DNA of 64,000 nt, from contig BLZA01000002.1 of the NCBI GenBank assembly GCA_013423385.1, positions 186,001 to 250,000 of the forward strand, written 5' to 3'. Under the pieces are notes generated by a model. That model made no database searches. It was not told the origin of the DNA and worked only from the letters and a program-made list of their open reading frames with translations. Position 1 is the stretch's first letter, and each line of letters starts with the position of its first letter. The translations under genes and the position numbers were made by a program. Source of the stretch: Naganishia liquefaciens. Its lineage: Eukaryota > Basidiomycota > Tremellomycetes > Filobasidiales > Filobasidiaceae. Shown here piece by piece: positions 1-11,843 of this stretch.

Positions 1-2174
1 GATTGCCTAACAGTTCTCCCGTGATATTGCCGCAATCGTGGGAGGTACAGACAAGGCTGTCTGGCTGTCACAATCCGTTGCCGTTTGCACTGCCGTCCTC
101 GCCCCCATCTTCTCACGAGGCAGTGATCTCTTCGGCCGAAAATACTTCGTGGTTGGCGCATGTGCTGCCGGTCTCGTCGGCGACATCATCGTGTCTCGGG
201 CCACCAGTATGAACATGGCCATCGCTGGCGCAGCTATTACTGGCATTTCTTACGGCGCTCAGGTGGGTCCTTTACGTTTCCATCTGTACATGCGCTCAAG
301 CTCGCTGGCCCTCCTCAGCCTTTGGCCTATGCTATCCCGTCCGAGGTTGTACACCGCAAGTACCGTGTTCCGGCAAATCTGTTTGCCAACGTCGTAAGTC
401 GGGTTGGCTGATGAGAGGCGCATTCAGTCTGACATCTTTGGAAGGCTGGAGGCATAGGCTCCGTCGTTTCTCTCGTCATTGGTAGCAGTCTGATGCGCAA
501 CCATCGTGAAGACCGCTTCAGAATTGTAAGTCGAAGCCGAGCATCGCCTACATTCGTCTGATGGCTAGTCACGAACAGTTGTTCTACATCTCAGCCGGAA
601 TCTACGCTCTCTCAACTCTCATCTGCCAATTCTGTTACAATCCGCCCCGGCTTCCAACCCAAGTCGGTACTGTCCGCGAGAGGCTAGGATACGTGAGTAA
701 CCGAATCCTTTCGACTCCTTTTCGCTCACACGGCTCTGCAGATGGACTGGGTCGGATACTTTTTGTTCACGGCTGCTTTGTCGGGTTTGACGATCGGTCT
801 CACTTGGGGCAAGAATCCTTGTCAGTCGCCCAAGCCGCGTGCGAAACCGTCTCTGACAATCAATTTTCAGATCCCTGGAATTCCGCACACGTCCTTGCTC
901 CTTTGCTTCTCGGTGTGGGCCTTATCATCGTCCTCGCCGTGCATCAATGGAAATTCCGCAAGGATGGATTGTTCTCGCGACACATGTTCTCCAATTCAAG
1001 GAATCCGGCCATTGCGCTCATCACTGTTGCCATTGAGGGTGCTGGTACGTCAACTTGGACTAGCACGATAACATGAGCTGATATTTGCACTCCAGCGTTC
1101 TTCGTAAGCCGATTTTCTGTTAGGTCTCTCATCCTTTCAGCTCATGCTTCTATGACAGTGTATCACTAACTACTTCCCAACGCTTGTTGGAGTGGCTTTC
1201 GAGACCGATTTGAGACGTGTCACTACTATGTACGTGACTTCCGGGTTGCCTTGCAGCAAGGACTGATGTTCTTCGTGCTGTCAGGCTATCCATCGGATTC
1301 TTTACCGTCTTCATATCTTCTCCCGTTATCGGTTGGTTAAACCAAAAGTACAGGGACTTGAAGATCCTCAACGTGGTATCTTTCTTGTTTTTTGCCATCT
1401 TCTTCGGTATGGGCATGATTTTGACAGCGCGATGATAGGCTCATAGAAATGTCGCAGGTTGCATGATCAGCGTCAGTCTAGGATCGTCCACCGGTCTGTG
1501 GGCATTCCCCATCTTCTACGGTATCGGATTGGCGTGCGGTTTGGCCGGCATCATGGCGGCTGCTCAATTCGGCGCCCCGCCTGATGCAATGTGCGTCTCG
1601 CCCCTTTATACTCGAAACTTTGGGCTTACACTCCATCTCTAGTGCCACTGTCAGTGCTTTGGTCATTTCCTTCCGATCCATGGGTGGTTCTATCGGTCTT
1701 GCCGTGTGTGAGTCGCGTCAGTCGGCCCCAAACGACACCATGGTCTAATACCGATTCTGCAGGCACGGCCATCTTTTCCAGTAAATTGTCCACGGAATTG
1801 GGCAAGCAAATCGCTCCGCGTGTACTGGCTCTTGGCTTTAATCCTCAATACCTCGGCGCGTTCATCGGTGCTCTTGCCAGTCAGAACATCCCAGCAGTGG
1901 CACAGATCCCTGGCGTTACTCCGCAAATTATCGGTGCGGGCGTTGTAGGACTCAAGACAGCGTTTATCCAGTCTATCAAGTGGATCTGGGTGTTCGGTCT
2001 TGGTAGGTTTGACTTTAAAAATCTCAGTTTATTACGCTAAAGTCGACATCTACAGCCCTGTCGGTACTCGCCGCTATCATTTCAGTGTTCATCGAGAACC
2101 TCTCTCACGAATACACTGTCGAGATTGATCACCCTGTTGAGAAGCCGCAAGTCGAGCACAAGGAGTTCGCCTAG
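1..2174 (+). CDS. MFS efflux transporter, TRI12-like (5' partial)
   Basis: 3' part of a multi-exon major facilitator gene; the first exon in the window opens after an AG acceptor at about base 13. The first block reads IVGGTDKAVWLSQSVAV, then a loop with DLFGRKYF, the helix 2-3 loop signature of MFS drug/H+ antiporters, followed by helices rich in G and A. Together with many later hydrophobic segments separated by roughly 50-nt introns, this fits the 14-helix fungal trichothecene/siderophore efflux group (TRI12 type). The last exon ends in VEHKEFA and a TAG at 2172-2174. The family exports toxins or takes up siderophores at the plasma membrane; the substrate here cannot be told. No biosynthetic gene lies beside it in the window. 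The N-terminus and early helices lie off the left edge. Confidence 0.8.
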
Positions 2175-4115
2175 AAGTTTCGGGTGGAGGCCGAATACCA
2201 ATGTAATTTTTGCAAGTTGTATGTCAGTATATAGGGAAATGTTGCGCATTTGAACCATGTCCTGTGCTCTGGGCATCGCTTCAAGACGGCTCGTCTACAG
2301 ATAACGTTGAAGACTGTTGAGGACTGCTGACGAGTGTCAAGCGAGAGTGGTTTGATGCTCTTTGCTTTGAGTGTCGTTTCTTTCTGTAACCTGCGGCAAA
2401 CTCTGCAGCGAAACTCTCGCTGTGTGAGACACAGTCCCCTAGATTGCATTGAAGGAGCCGGCATGCCAAATGTATAGCGGACCCTGATACTCCGGCTTAT
2501 TAAGCCGCCCACGCATGCGGTCCATGCGGCTGGACAAGCCGCCTGTTCATGCCGTGCGAATGCAAAGGCCGACGCGGCAAATAACCAAATGGCGATTGCC
2601 GGGCTGATCTGATACGAAAAGAACTTGGTTACGCGAGGACATGAGATCTGAACGGTAGCCTAGCCTGACGAGCGAGACTTCTGGTCACATTTGGCACATT
2701 GGAGACTGCGAATGCAAGCAGTCCATCCTTGCAAACCAGACTGATAAGGTGACTCGATGTGGAGACTACGCATCTTGTCTGCTCATACTCCATACACTCA
2801 GCGGGTGGTGCACGTATGTACGTTGATACGTCGACAGATGACGCTGCGATCCACGGCAAGTATTTTCAGCAACGCTTTTGAAGCGGGTTTACGGCTCTCA
2901 CAGAAGTGACCTTCTTCATACTCTCTGAAAGGATGTCTGCCTGTGACATGTCGCGTCGTTATGCGTGCAAAAGTTGTTGCAGATTTGCCAGCTATGAAAA
3001 CACACGTAGATCGTCGCCGAAACCGCTGAAACCTGAAACGCGGCGTGTAAACCTGAAACAACGAAACGCGAGTCACTCACGAGTCAACACGCGTGAGAGC
3101 TGGTAGCGTGGAAAGCGTCGATCCGGAACACTTCGGCAGGCTTCGGCTACCGCGAGCCGAACAGCGGCACGCGATCGGTGTCTTGGCCTACGTCTCCTTT
3201 CGATAAAGCTTCTGACGTCACTTCTTAGCCTTGTTCATCCTTCAACCGCATCTTTTCAAGGTCCATGCTGAGCTGTCTCCTCATCCCGACATGCGAGTAT
3301 CGGAACGGACAGTGAATGAGCGGTTAAAGGCCGGAAGATGAAAAGGAACAGTCGAGACGTTGGTGCAGAGGATGACGTGGGCCATTTTTCGACCGATATC
3401 AGACCGCCTATCAGCCACCGGCCATGCCGACGCCTTGCCGGGGTGTGTAGCAGTTTCTCGCAGTCACGGATTCTCCAGATGATGGCGAAAGGGTCTTGGA
3501 GCTCGGAGAAACAGCTTCGAGAACTGACACAAAGACAGTCGAGCAGCAATCATGACGAAGTTCTGTATTCGGCTCTGCCGTCATGCCGACCTCGAATGCA
3601 AGGATTTGGTGTGGGATCGCCCTTGATCTAGTCAGGAAAAACAGCTCTTTATATTACACGGTTTAGACAGTCTTCTTGAATGATGGCAGCTTGCCTATGC
3701 CGGAATCGAGCCCGAAATATTACTAGCTTCTTCACTAGCGAAAGACTGTTGCTGACTTGCTTTCGGACTTTTAGCAGCTACCTCAGCGCGCACTTCGAGA
3801 TCGATCACCTGACACCTGCTCTGATACCTGGAAACCACGCAATCTAGATATCGGGGATACAAAAGTTATTTTTTGCACGCGCGCAAGCGGAAACGCCTTG
3901 GGTGGAATTTAATGAGATGACGTCTATCCTGCCAGAAATGCGTCATGTCGGTCTGTCGGTCAGGAGAAAACCTCAATCAGCAGACCGCCGTCTACCGGTT
4001 CCACAGAGATTATAAATGCATTCGCTGAACTCCCCTTCTATCGAAAGGCGACCCAGCAAGCAAGCACCGCATTGAACTTCACAGCGATCCTTTTACGCCA
4101 AGCGCAGTTTCAACA
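2175..4115. other. Intergenic region upstream of opsin
   Basis: About 1.9 kb without a supportable gene. Short reading frames on both strands lack splice context and recognisable protein sequence. The last 120 bases hold a TATA-like element and lead into the opsin, so part of this stretch is probably the opsin promoter. Confidence 0.6.
4011..4017 (+). promoter_or_regulatory. TATA-like element upstream of opsin
   Basis: The string TATAAAT lies 105 bases before the opsin start codon, a plausible spacing for a TATA box plus a leader of about 70 bases. Inferred from sequence and position only. Confidence 0.4.
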
Positions 4116-5243
4116 ATGGCCAACGACGCTATCTCTGTCAACCCGTCCAGAGCGGACATTGGCATCAACACCAAGGGCTCTGACTGGCTCTGGGCGGTTT
4201 TTGCAGTGATGCTCTTCACAGACTTGCTCTTCATGGGATGGATGTTCACGGTGCCGAAGGGAAGGCGGGCATTCCACCACTTGGCCATTTTGATCTTGAC
4301 GACCGCTTCCATCGCTTACTTTAGGTGAGTTCGTTGGCGATTGAGTCCGAAGTTGGGCTGACGATTTCGCAGCATGGCATCTAACCTCGGCGGTACCCCG
4401 ATCTATGTTGAATTCAACGGAGACGCGCAAAATCTCACCCGGGACATTTGGTATGTCCGATACATCGATTGGGTTATCACCACCCCCGCGCTTCTGCTGG
4501 AGCTCGTCCTCGCCACCGGTCTCCCTTTGTCCGATATTATTGCCCTCATCTTCTTTGACGAAGTCATGATCATTACTGGTTTGGTTGGCGCTTTGGTCGC
4601 GTCGAGCTACAAGGTGGGTTTCTCCGTGTCAAGACGACTATCTTCTCAAAATTGATCGTTCCTGTGTTCTTCCAGTGGGGTTATTATGCATTCGGGCACG
4701 TATCTGACGAGATCCTGGATTCGGAATGATTGCTGAGGAGGTCTCTGGTTCTTATTTGCAGTTGCGCCGCCTTGATTTACATCTGGGTCATTCTTTTGGG
4801 TCCCGCGCTCAAGTCCTCCACCGCCCTCGGTCCCGAGTTCAAAAAGTCTTACATGATCAGCGCCTGCTACCTGTCCTTCCTCTGGACCTTGTACCCTATC
4901 GCCTGGGGTCTTGCCGATGGAGCCAATGTCATTTCCCCCGACAGTGAAATGAGTAGGTCGGAAGAGTCACGTGACCGCATATGGTCCTCACCCTTTCCTT
5001 TCCTCAGTCTTCTATGGTATCTTGGATCTCCTCGCCAAACCGGTCTTCACCTTCCTGCACGTCTTCATGATCTCTCGACTCGACTACACCAAGATGCAGC
5101 TCCAGTCCGGAAAGTTCTCCGAGGGCGCTTCCATGATCCGAGAGAATGAGCTCTCCAACGTCAACAACACTGCTCTCAAGAACGCTCGTGCTGACGCCAC
5201 CGCCACTGGCCGATTCAGTGAAGCAACCGCTCGAGAGGTGTAA
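4116..5243 (+). CDS. Microbial (type 1) opsin, seven-helix retinal protein
   Basis: Five exons (4116-4324, 4373-4613, 4676-4695, 4762-4952, 5008-5243) give 298 residues, the usual size for fungal opsins. Helix C carries RYIDWVITTPALLLEL: D102 matches the Schiff-base counter-ion Asp85 of bacteriorhodopsin and E113 occupies the Asp96 proton-donor site. Helix G carries ILDLLAKPVF with retinal lysine K231 and D227 (Asp212); E219 matches Glu204 of the proton-release group. All residues needed to bind retinal are present, so this is an opsin and not an opsin-related protein lacking lysine. Glu at the donor site is what I recall for Neurospora NOP-1, while Leptosphaeria rhodopsin, a fast pump, has Asp. 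It could be a slow pump or a photosensor. Exon 3 is only 20 nt. Reading frame requires intron 3 to start with GC (GCACGT). A decayed copy lies downstream. Confidence 0.93.
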
Positions 5244-5655
5244 ACCTATGCCAAACACCTTTTCACAAATGCTAGCGGACAAGTTCGTATGCACAACTGT
5301 ATCCCAATAGACTAGCCGGCCTCTCGAGGCAGGGTAAATTCAAGCCGTATAATCTGAAGTATGATATAATGTTAAACATGTCAAACAAGCGCGACTCGGA
5401 TGTGTCACAATCAAATAGCCCTTAGGCTGCATAAAAGCATGGCAATAATGCAGGCGCTCAACTCCCTCTGAGCTGTCGACAGGGCCTTTCTTTCGGCTGA
5501 CGGTCCATCAAACGCCTGGAGGGCTGCTCGAGAGGTGTCGGCAATAGTCATCCGAATTGAGTACCAGGGCACACGTTCACCGGCAAATTCTTCTGTTATC
5601 CCGTTAGGGTTAAACCAGGCTACCAGCTCATCTCAGCCCTATGCAGGGACAAATC
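5244..5655. other. Intergenic region
   Basis: About 400 bases after the opsin stop codon, holding its 3' untranslated region. I see no gene or clear repeat. Confidence 0.5.
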
Positions 5656-6151
5656 TTAAGACGGCCGAGTAACGCCTTTTCGAGCAAACGCTCCTGAGCA
5701 GACATTGTAGAACCGGTCCCGAAGTCCTGACCGGCGGCCATCTCCTGCGTCATCCTCGGAAGACTCGGTCGAGGTCGTTCTGTGCAGGCTCCGCTCACTA
5801 CGCCGGAGTCTCCGAGTCAGTGACATGAACGACGAGGCGACACCCAACACGGTCGCATCGCTTCCTTCCCCCAGCCTCAAACTATCTGGCGACGGGCGGC
5901 TCACTAGCCTAATTGCTTGCTTATCGACCTCCCTAGCATCAGAACCCGAAGAGCCATACAGGGAATTGTTCTGTTACAGATATAGCCAAACCCATGCCTT
6001 CCACAATCAGCAGTGTGCACAGGATGTCCAGCACAAGGCTTCTTCCTTGGGCCATGCCGCTCCCGAGTGTATCTGCGTCGTCGTCTCGGGCTAATCCTTG
6101 AGCCGCATCCGGGCACGTATCTGACGGGCCGTCTCTGGTCGTAATTTGCAT
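5656..6151 (-). CDS. Possible small hypothetical protein with one hydrophobic segment
   Basis: Two minus-strand frames can be spliced with a GT...TTAG intron of 37 nt near 5905-5945. The first part contains a hydrophobic stretch (LVLDILCTLLIVEGMGLAI) ending in PVWLFG. The second part is polar and rich in Ser and Arg (RRLRRSERSLHRTTSTES) and ends at 5656. I do not recognise the protein. The proposed start overlaps the beginning of the opsin relic, and the intron is shorter than others in this window, so the model may be chance or a remnant. Confidence 0.22.
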
Positions 6152-6480
6152 TTGCGCCGCCTTGATTTACATCTGGGTCATTCTTTTGGGTTCCGCGCTC
6201 AAGTCTTCCACCGCCCTCGGTCTCGATTCAAAAAGTCTTACGTGTTCAGCGCCTTCTATCTGTCCTTCCTCTGGACCTTGTACCCTATCGCCTGGGGTCT
6301 TGCCGATGGAGCCGATGTCATTTCCCTCGACAGTGAAATGAGAGTAGGTCGGACGCGTCACGTGCACCGCACATGGTTCTCACTCTTTCCTTTCCTTAGT
6401 CTTCGATATCTTGGATCTCCTCGCCAAGCCCGTCTTCATAATGTCCCGACTCGACTACACCAAATTTGACCTATCCTCGT
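6107..6480 (+). pseudogene. Decayed partial copy of the neighbouring opsin gene
   Basis: This stretch aligns along its length with bases 4693-5100 of the intact opsin. It starts at the shared CGGGCACGTATCTGACG just at the end of exon 3, continues through intron 3, exon 4, intron 4 and the start of exon 5, and ends near the shared CTCGACTACACCAA. Several defects show that it is not functional. The AG acceptor of intron 3 has become ATTTGCATTTG. One base is missing after CCGCCCTCGGT, shifting the frame. Intron 4 has been modified. Helix G has lost several codons, including part of the segment after the retinal lysine. Exons 1-3 are absent. It is a same-strand segmental duplication, retaining introns, so not a retrocopy. 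Confidence 0.9.
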
Positions 6481-6720
6481 GGCGACAACTGAAAGCAATA
6501 TGTTGGGCGAATGACATCGCAAGCCAGGACGGTAGAAGGCGCACCCAGTTCGCCGTTGTTCTTCGTTTTATGCGATGAGACTTGTTTGAGTTCTCCCCAT
6601 TCCGTCAGATTTCCCCCTACTGCGTCTTGCCCTAGTGAGAGCCTTAGAATGCGGCTTTGATATCTGTATTTCTAGAGCGGTACAACAAGACAACGGAAAT
6701 GAAGCCGTCAAAGCATCGCG

Positions 6721-7483
6721 CTATGAATCCGTGCTGCATCCCTTGCAACCTACAAAGTTTGACCGTCTGATTAGGCGATTTTCTTGTCCTTCCGCGGTAC
6801 CAGAGACTTACCACAATGCACGCACTCCACCACGGTCCCCTTCTTCAGCTGAGTCTTTGGTACACGGCAAATGCATGTCGAGCCTGTGTAGTTCATGTCC
6901 CTGGTCTGAATGCACCGTACGCAACAGAGTTTTTCATATCCGTTTCTGCGAGAACATGGGTCAGCACATGAGGAGAGGTAGAGCTGTCTCACTGGGACGC
7001 TTGGCTCACTTCTTCCATTTTGCGATCAGGCTTGATGGGTCGCATGTCAGCCATTTCACCTTGGGAGAGATGAGGGTTGTGGCTTACTTTGCATCTGCGT
7101 ATCCTTCCTTTAGCAGCCAGTCGTATAGCGGCTTCGAGATGGCTTCACGCTTGTAGTAGAGGTCGTAGATGTAACGCGACCGTGCGTGCGATATGCGCAT
7201 AATGGGCCTTTGCAGAAATGCAAGGTCAACCCGGGGGACCGATAACGTGACAGGGTTCCTCTGAGCTTACCATACAGACTCGACTTTACGCTTGCCGTCG
7301 TGAGGCTCATTCTCCGCATCCCTCATCTTTTTGGCATAGTCCTCGAGGATATCTCTGAAAGAAATGGAACAATGCAAGGCACCGATTGAGTTGTCGTCTT
7401 CAGGGGCGATCAGAAGCTACTCACGCGATATCCTCATAGCCCTCCGGAGGCGGCTTCGTTCTACTTGTTCTGATCTTGGGCAT
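6721..7483 (-). CDS. BUD31: BUD31/Cwc14 (G10) spliceosome protein
   Basis: Six exons (7483-7425, 7354-7271, 7207-7088, 7030-7010, 6945-6812, 6749-6721) give 148 residues, close to the family length. The protein opens [19 protein letters not shown] and carries the family hallmarks [36 protein letters not shown] and a C-terminal cysteine-rich zinc-binding region ending [14 protein letters not shown]31 belongs to the Prp19/NTC-related part of the activated spliceosome and sits near the U2/U6 catalytic core in the nucleus. Exon 4 is a 21-nt microexon coding for LIAKWKK. The last exon is 29 nt. The gene is divergent from TDP1 with about 400 bases between the start codons. Confidence 0.95.
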
Positions 7484-7879
7484 GGTCGGCGTTGGACTGA
7501 AACGTATGCCAAACTGTGCGGGATCACCTTGATCAACATGCAACAAGACATGCAGTCGACGAGCGGGAGGGTGACCGATCGACGCGTTTTCATGTCACGT
7601 GCACACATTCGTCATCAGGGAAACGGGAATGCCTATCGCATGTCCAAGACGTTCGATCCTGCCAACTGCTCCAACTGCTTCAACTGCACCTTGGGTGTGC
7701 ATGTCCGACAATCTTCTCGCGCCTGCCCGATACAATCCAGAATGGATCGTGCATCGGGGAAAAAGCCTCAGGAGCAGGATGTCGTAGACAAGGCAGAGTA
7801 CGCCAGGTATGTCAACGTCCTCCCCGTCTTTCGGATCCTGCATCTCACGGCTCCCCTCAAAAGAGCGTTGCGTGCAACA

Positions 7880-10715
7880 ATGTTCATCAAGTCACCGGAT
7901 CGAAGTCGATCAGGATCAGCGGCCAATTTCGGTGGATCGGTCAATGAGGATGAAGATTTGGCAAAGTAAGCTTGTTGCGATTTGGCGCGATTGATCAGAC
8001 TTGACGGGTATTCCCTTGGATAGAGCCATTGCTGCAAGCTTGCAATATGTACCAGAAGACCCATCTAGCCGTGAGAGATCCCGTAGCCACCGCCAGGAAT
8101 TGTCAGATCTCACCGAAGAGGAAATGATGGCAATGTAAGTCAATCTTGCAACCTCTTGCCTTTTCTCACCGTCTGGACCGCACAGCGCGATAGCGGAAAG
8201 CGCAAATGATGCACGTCAATCCGCTGTTCAGGATAAAAAGGCTCTTTCGTCAACCAGCACAAGCGCAGGAGGGTCAAAGGGGAAAGAAAAGATGACGGAA
8301 GTGGTGGTACTGGACGATAGCGATACGGAGCAGGAACGAGCGCCACCACCAGCGTCACACCACCAGAATCAGGCGGCATCTAGCAGAGCGAATGGCAAGC
8401 CGGTTCCACAAAAGAGTTTGGCTCCTGTCACCTCGATCCCTGCTGCTGCGCCGGAAAACGGAACATCATCATCCAGTATCGCGGCTCCTGCTGCAGCAAC
8501 TTCAGCCTTTCTCTTGAATCGGCGAGCGCTCGAACAGGAACGCCTCGAACGGCAAAAGCGTCTGCGTGGAGACGTCAACGCTCCTCAAAGTTCAAGTGAC
8601 GAAGAAGATCTATCGGAGGAGAATGATGGCGCAGATGAAGATCGTAGGGCGATGAAGCGACGCAAGCTGGATCCACAGGTGCCGGAGACGAATCGTGCGG
8701 CAACAGCTATGGCGCAGGCAGGATCTTTGAATGGGTCTCGCGATCAGATATCGGCTTCCGAAAACACAAGACCTGATCCTCAGCTGTTTCTCGACGGAGA
8801 GGTAAGGCTGACATGGAACCGGCATGTGCATGATGCCAGGCCACGCTTCAGAATCGGGGACATTTTCGGTGACGTGAGTCGACTCGAGCACATGGGAATC
8901 ACGCTGACACTCCCCCCACCTCCATCCCCTCCCCCGCCAGACGGAAGACCTGTCATTGGTCATTGCCTCTTCCTATTGCCACGAAGCTGAATGGATCAGT
9001 CGTCATTTTCCCGACCCAGCACTTGTGCCAACCATTCACATCAGACAACCCAGGATCAACGAGGAAAACGACAAATGGATAATGGAAACGGCCGAGACGG
9101 CTGGCGGTCTGCCGGGAAGTGCTACCGTATGGGCTTTCATGCCTTACATCGGGCGCGGGACCATGCACATGAAATTCATGTTGGTAAGTATCTTTGGCGG
9201 AAATGACGGTCGCATACTCACCTTGTAGCTCTTTCACAAATCTGGCCGGCTGAGAGTGGTGATTTCAAGCGCAAACTTAATGAGCTATGATTGGCAAGAT
9301 ATCGAGAATGTAGGTCTCCATAGTCACATCGCTGCGACAAGCTGACTCGTTGGTTTCCCCTAGGTCATCTTTGTGCAAGACTTGCGGCCAGTCAGCGCGA
9401 ACACGAACGATCCGACGGCGGTCACAGCGGACATGCCGGGTAAATTTCAACTTCTGTTTGCACGCAACATGAAGATCGAAAAGCCACTCAAGCACCTCAA
9501 GCAATACCATCCTTTCGGCTCGGACATCCCCCTTGATGTTACGCGCAATCTAGCAACCTTGGGTAAATGGGATTGGTCTCGAGTATCGGCGGAGCTGGTC
9601 GTCAGCATACCCGGCAAAGAGATCGGCGAGGCGAATGTGGGCAGAAATGGAATGGGAGGGCTTGCTGCCTGCCTTCGGCGTCGAGGATGGGTTCCGGGTC
9701 GCGGACAAGAATTGGCGGCCGAGTTTCAGGTGCGCCGATTGGAGTCGCTCTGGATGACGCTCATTGACAGCCGTTCAGAGTTCGTCCCTGACCAACTTCA
9801 CGACGAATTTCATGTGGAACTTTTACGATTGCATGCGTGGCAAAACCGCAGTGTCCACGACCAGCGCTTCGAGGCCGAAGAAATCTAAGGCGTATCCGCC
9901 CATCAAGGTCTTGTTCCCAAGTCTCCGCACCGTCATGAATAGTGAACTAGGACCACCGGTACGGTAATTGTTGATGGTTAAAGATCGTCACTGAACGTCC
10001 GCACGCAGGGCGCCGGCACCATGTTTTGCAGGGAAGGCCACTTCACTGCGGACACCAAAGATCTCTTCTATGACGCCAATTGCAAAGCCGGCAGAGTCAT
10101 GATGCATACCAAGGTGAGTCCTCCGAGGCTGGAAAGATTCGATGATTGACTCCCCTGACGTAGTGTATCTTGGCGACATTTCGTCCAGGCGGCCAAGTCG
10201 GCAATTCTATTCAAAACCAATTCGCTCGCGGCAGTACCTCTGCAGCAGGCGATTCGAAATCCTCCGTGGGCGGTTGGTTTTACGTGGGGAGTCACAATTT
10301 TAGCAGTGCCGCATGGGTAAGCGAACAAGCAGTCTCAGGTGAAAAGCTGCTGACAAGCCGATCAAGGGAACAATGTCGATGCCAAAGACTGGTGGACAGC
10401 CGCAGATCTAGTGAGTCGCGACAGCTCGATTCGCATCTTTGTTGATTTTCGTGTTAGCGTACAAAACTACGAGATGGGCGTAGTGCTGCCACTCCCAGTG
10501 GACGACACCGAAAGGGCTGCTACAGAGTTTGCAATGTGGCTACGACCGCCACGGAAATACGACAAGGATAGCGACAAGCCATGGGTAAGTCTGAATCCGA
10601 GGTAACCAGCATGATCTCAAGACTTGGCTTTCGACAGATGCAAGACCAGTTCCGCATGATCTGTGAAAGGGGACCCGCAGCGATCAATGCGGAAGTGTCG
10701 CGATATGCCCTGTGA
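7880..10715 (+). CDS. TDP1: Tyrosyl-DNA phosphodiesterase with ubiquitin- and SUMO-binding N-terminus
   Basis: Twelve exons (7880-7965, 8024-8134, 8186-8873, 8941-9183, 9229-9309, 9364-9729, 9779-9958, 10009-10113, 10164-10316, 10367-10410, 10458-10584, 10638-10715) give 753 residues in frame. The catalytic half has the two TDP1 HxK motifs, TMHMKFMLLF followed by ISSANLMSYDW, and MMHTKCILATFRPGG followed by YVGSHNFSSAAWG, supplying the His-Lys-Asn sets that hydrolyse 3'-phosphotyrosyl bonds at stalled topoisomerase I. Before it are two ubiquitin-interacting motifs, NEDEDLAKAIAASLQ (residues 22-36) and EEEMMAIAIAESANDA (60-75), and a SUMO-interaction-like string VVVLDDSD (105-112). Both UIMs are split by introns. 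The long linker to about residue 290 is polar. The start at 7880 is the first Met close before UIM1; the frame is open further upstream, so the N-terminus is the least sure part. Confidence 0.9.
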
Positions 10716-10881
10716 CAGGCGGGCCAGCAGGATGGCGACTCGCCTGCGCGTCGAGAGACAGCGGAAACGCGACGGGAACGAGTACAGGCATACGATTGCG
10801 ATTCACGCCGGGTACGATGGCGAGATAAATAATGGCCAGGACGTCGATCCTTGCAATCACCACCATCATGATACTCTGCTG

Positions 10882-11843
10882 CTACAGGCCGACCTTGTTC
10901 TGCTTGGCGAGCGCTCTTCGTTTCTTGACCAGTTCTAGTCTTGCTTTCAGACTCTGAACCCGCTCGTCTGCTTCTTCCCTGCGAATACCATGAGCGAGAA
11001 TTCACCCAAGGCCGGGTTTACTCACTGTGCCCTCTGTTCCTCTTCCAAGCGATCCATGATTTCCTCTCGCTCCTCCCTCTGCTCTCGTGCACGTCTCTCT
11101 GCCTCTGTCTCTTCCTCTTCTGCTTCTTCAGTGACATCCTCGGCAGGCAGTGCCGGCCCGATATCCACTTTTTTCGTTAATTTCCCAGCAAAGGGATTTG
11201 ACGCTGCCGTGGCACCCGACGAGATGGCGGTACTCTTTGTCGGCGGCGGCGCATTGAGCACAGCTGCCGACTCGTAATGGGTCTGTGTCTCAGGCTGGGA
11301 CGGTTTGTATCTTGACTTATTGGCCGGAACGGGGGGTTCCGTTTCTGCTGGTATGTCCGGAATGGCAGAGAGCGACGACAAAAAGTCGTCGAGTTCGGCG
11401 TCTACGAGCGAGTTGGCGGGCGATGTGTCGACGGGTCCGGGGGCATCATCGGTGCGCACTCGCTTCCCCCGGTCTGCTTCAGCGCCCGCTGGCACGTCCT
11501 CAACCGTTGGTCCTGTCATTGGAGCCTCATCTACCGCTTGTCGCTTCTTCCCTTCCTTCTTCCTGGCTGCTGCGGCAGCAGCAGCAGCTTCTTCTTGACG
11601 AATACGTTGCAGCGATGTTTTATGCTGTTTACTGACTTGATGTGCGTCCCAATGTTTTGCTGGTGAGGGGGGGGCATTAGCGCTGAGTGAGTTGGATTAA
11701 AAAAATATAAGCTCACCTAGGACTCCACATATGCTGCATCTCTGATCTCCCTTGGCATCGATCTTGAGGTACGGGTTCCCCGTAGCACTGGCGGATGCCG
11801 TCGCGCCGGCTTTTTTTGCGCGCAGGAGAGATCTGGCGTCCAT
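10882..11843 (-). CDS. ZNF830/CCDC16-like zinc-finger protein
   Basis: Three exons (11843-11717, 11659-11026, 10978-10882) give 285 residues. The N-terminus, MDARSLLRAKK, leads into a C2H2-type zinc finger (CSICGVLAKHWDAHQVSKQH) with the KxWxxHxxSxxH pattern of ZNF830. The middle is acidic and proline-rich and includes ELDDFLSSL. The C-terminal third is a coiled coil (EEREEIMDRLEEEQRAQ, then ADERVQSLKARLELVKKRR) ending KQNKVGL. ZNF830 relatives are nuclear proteins tied to the spliceosome (XAB2 complex) and genome stability. The gene faces TDP1 tail to tail with 166 bases between stop codons. The orthology is by architecture and is likely but not certain. Confidence 0.8.
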
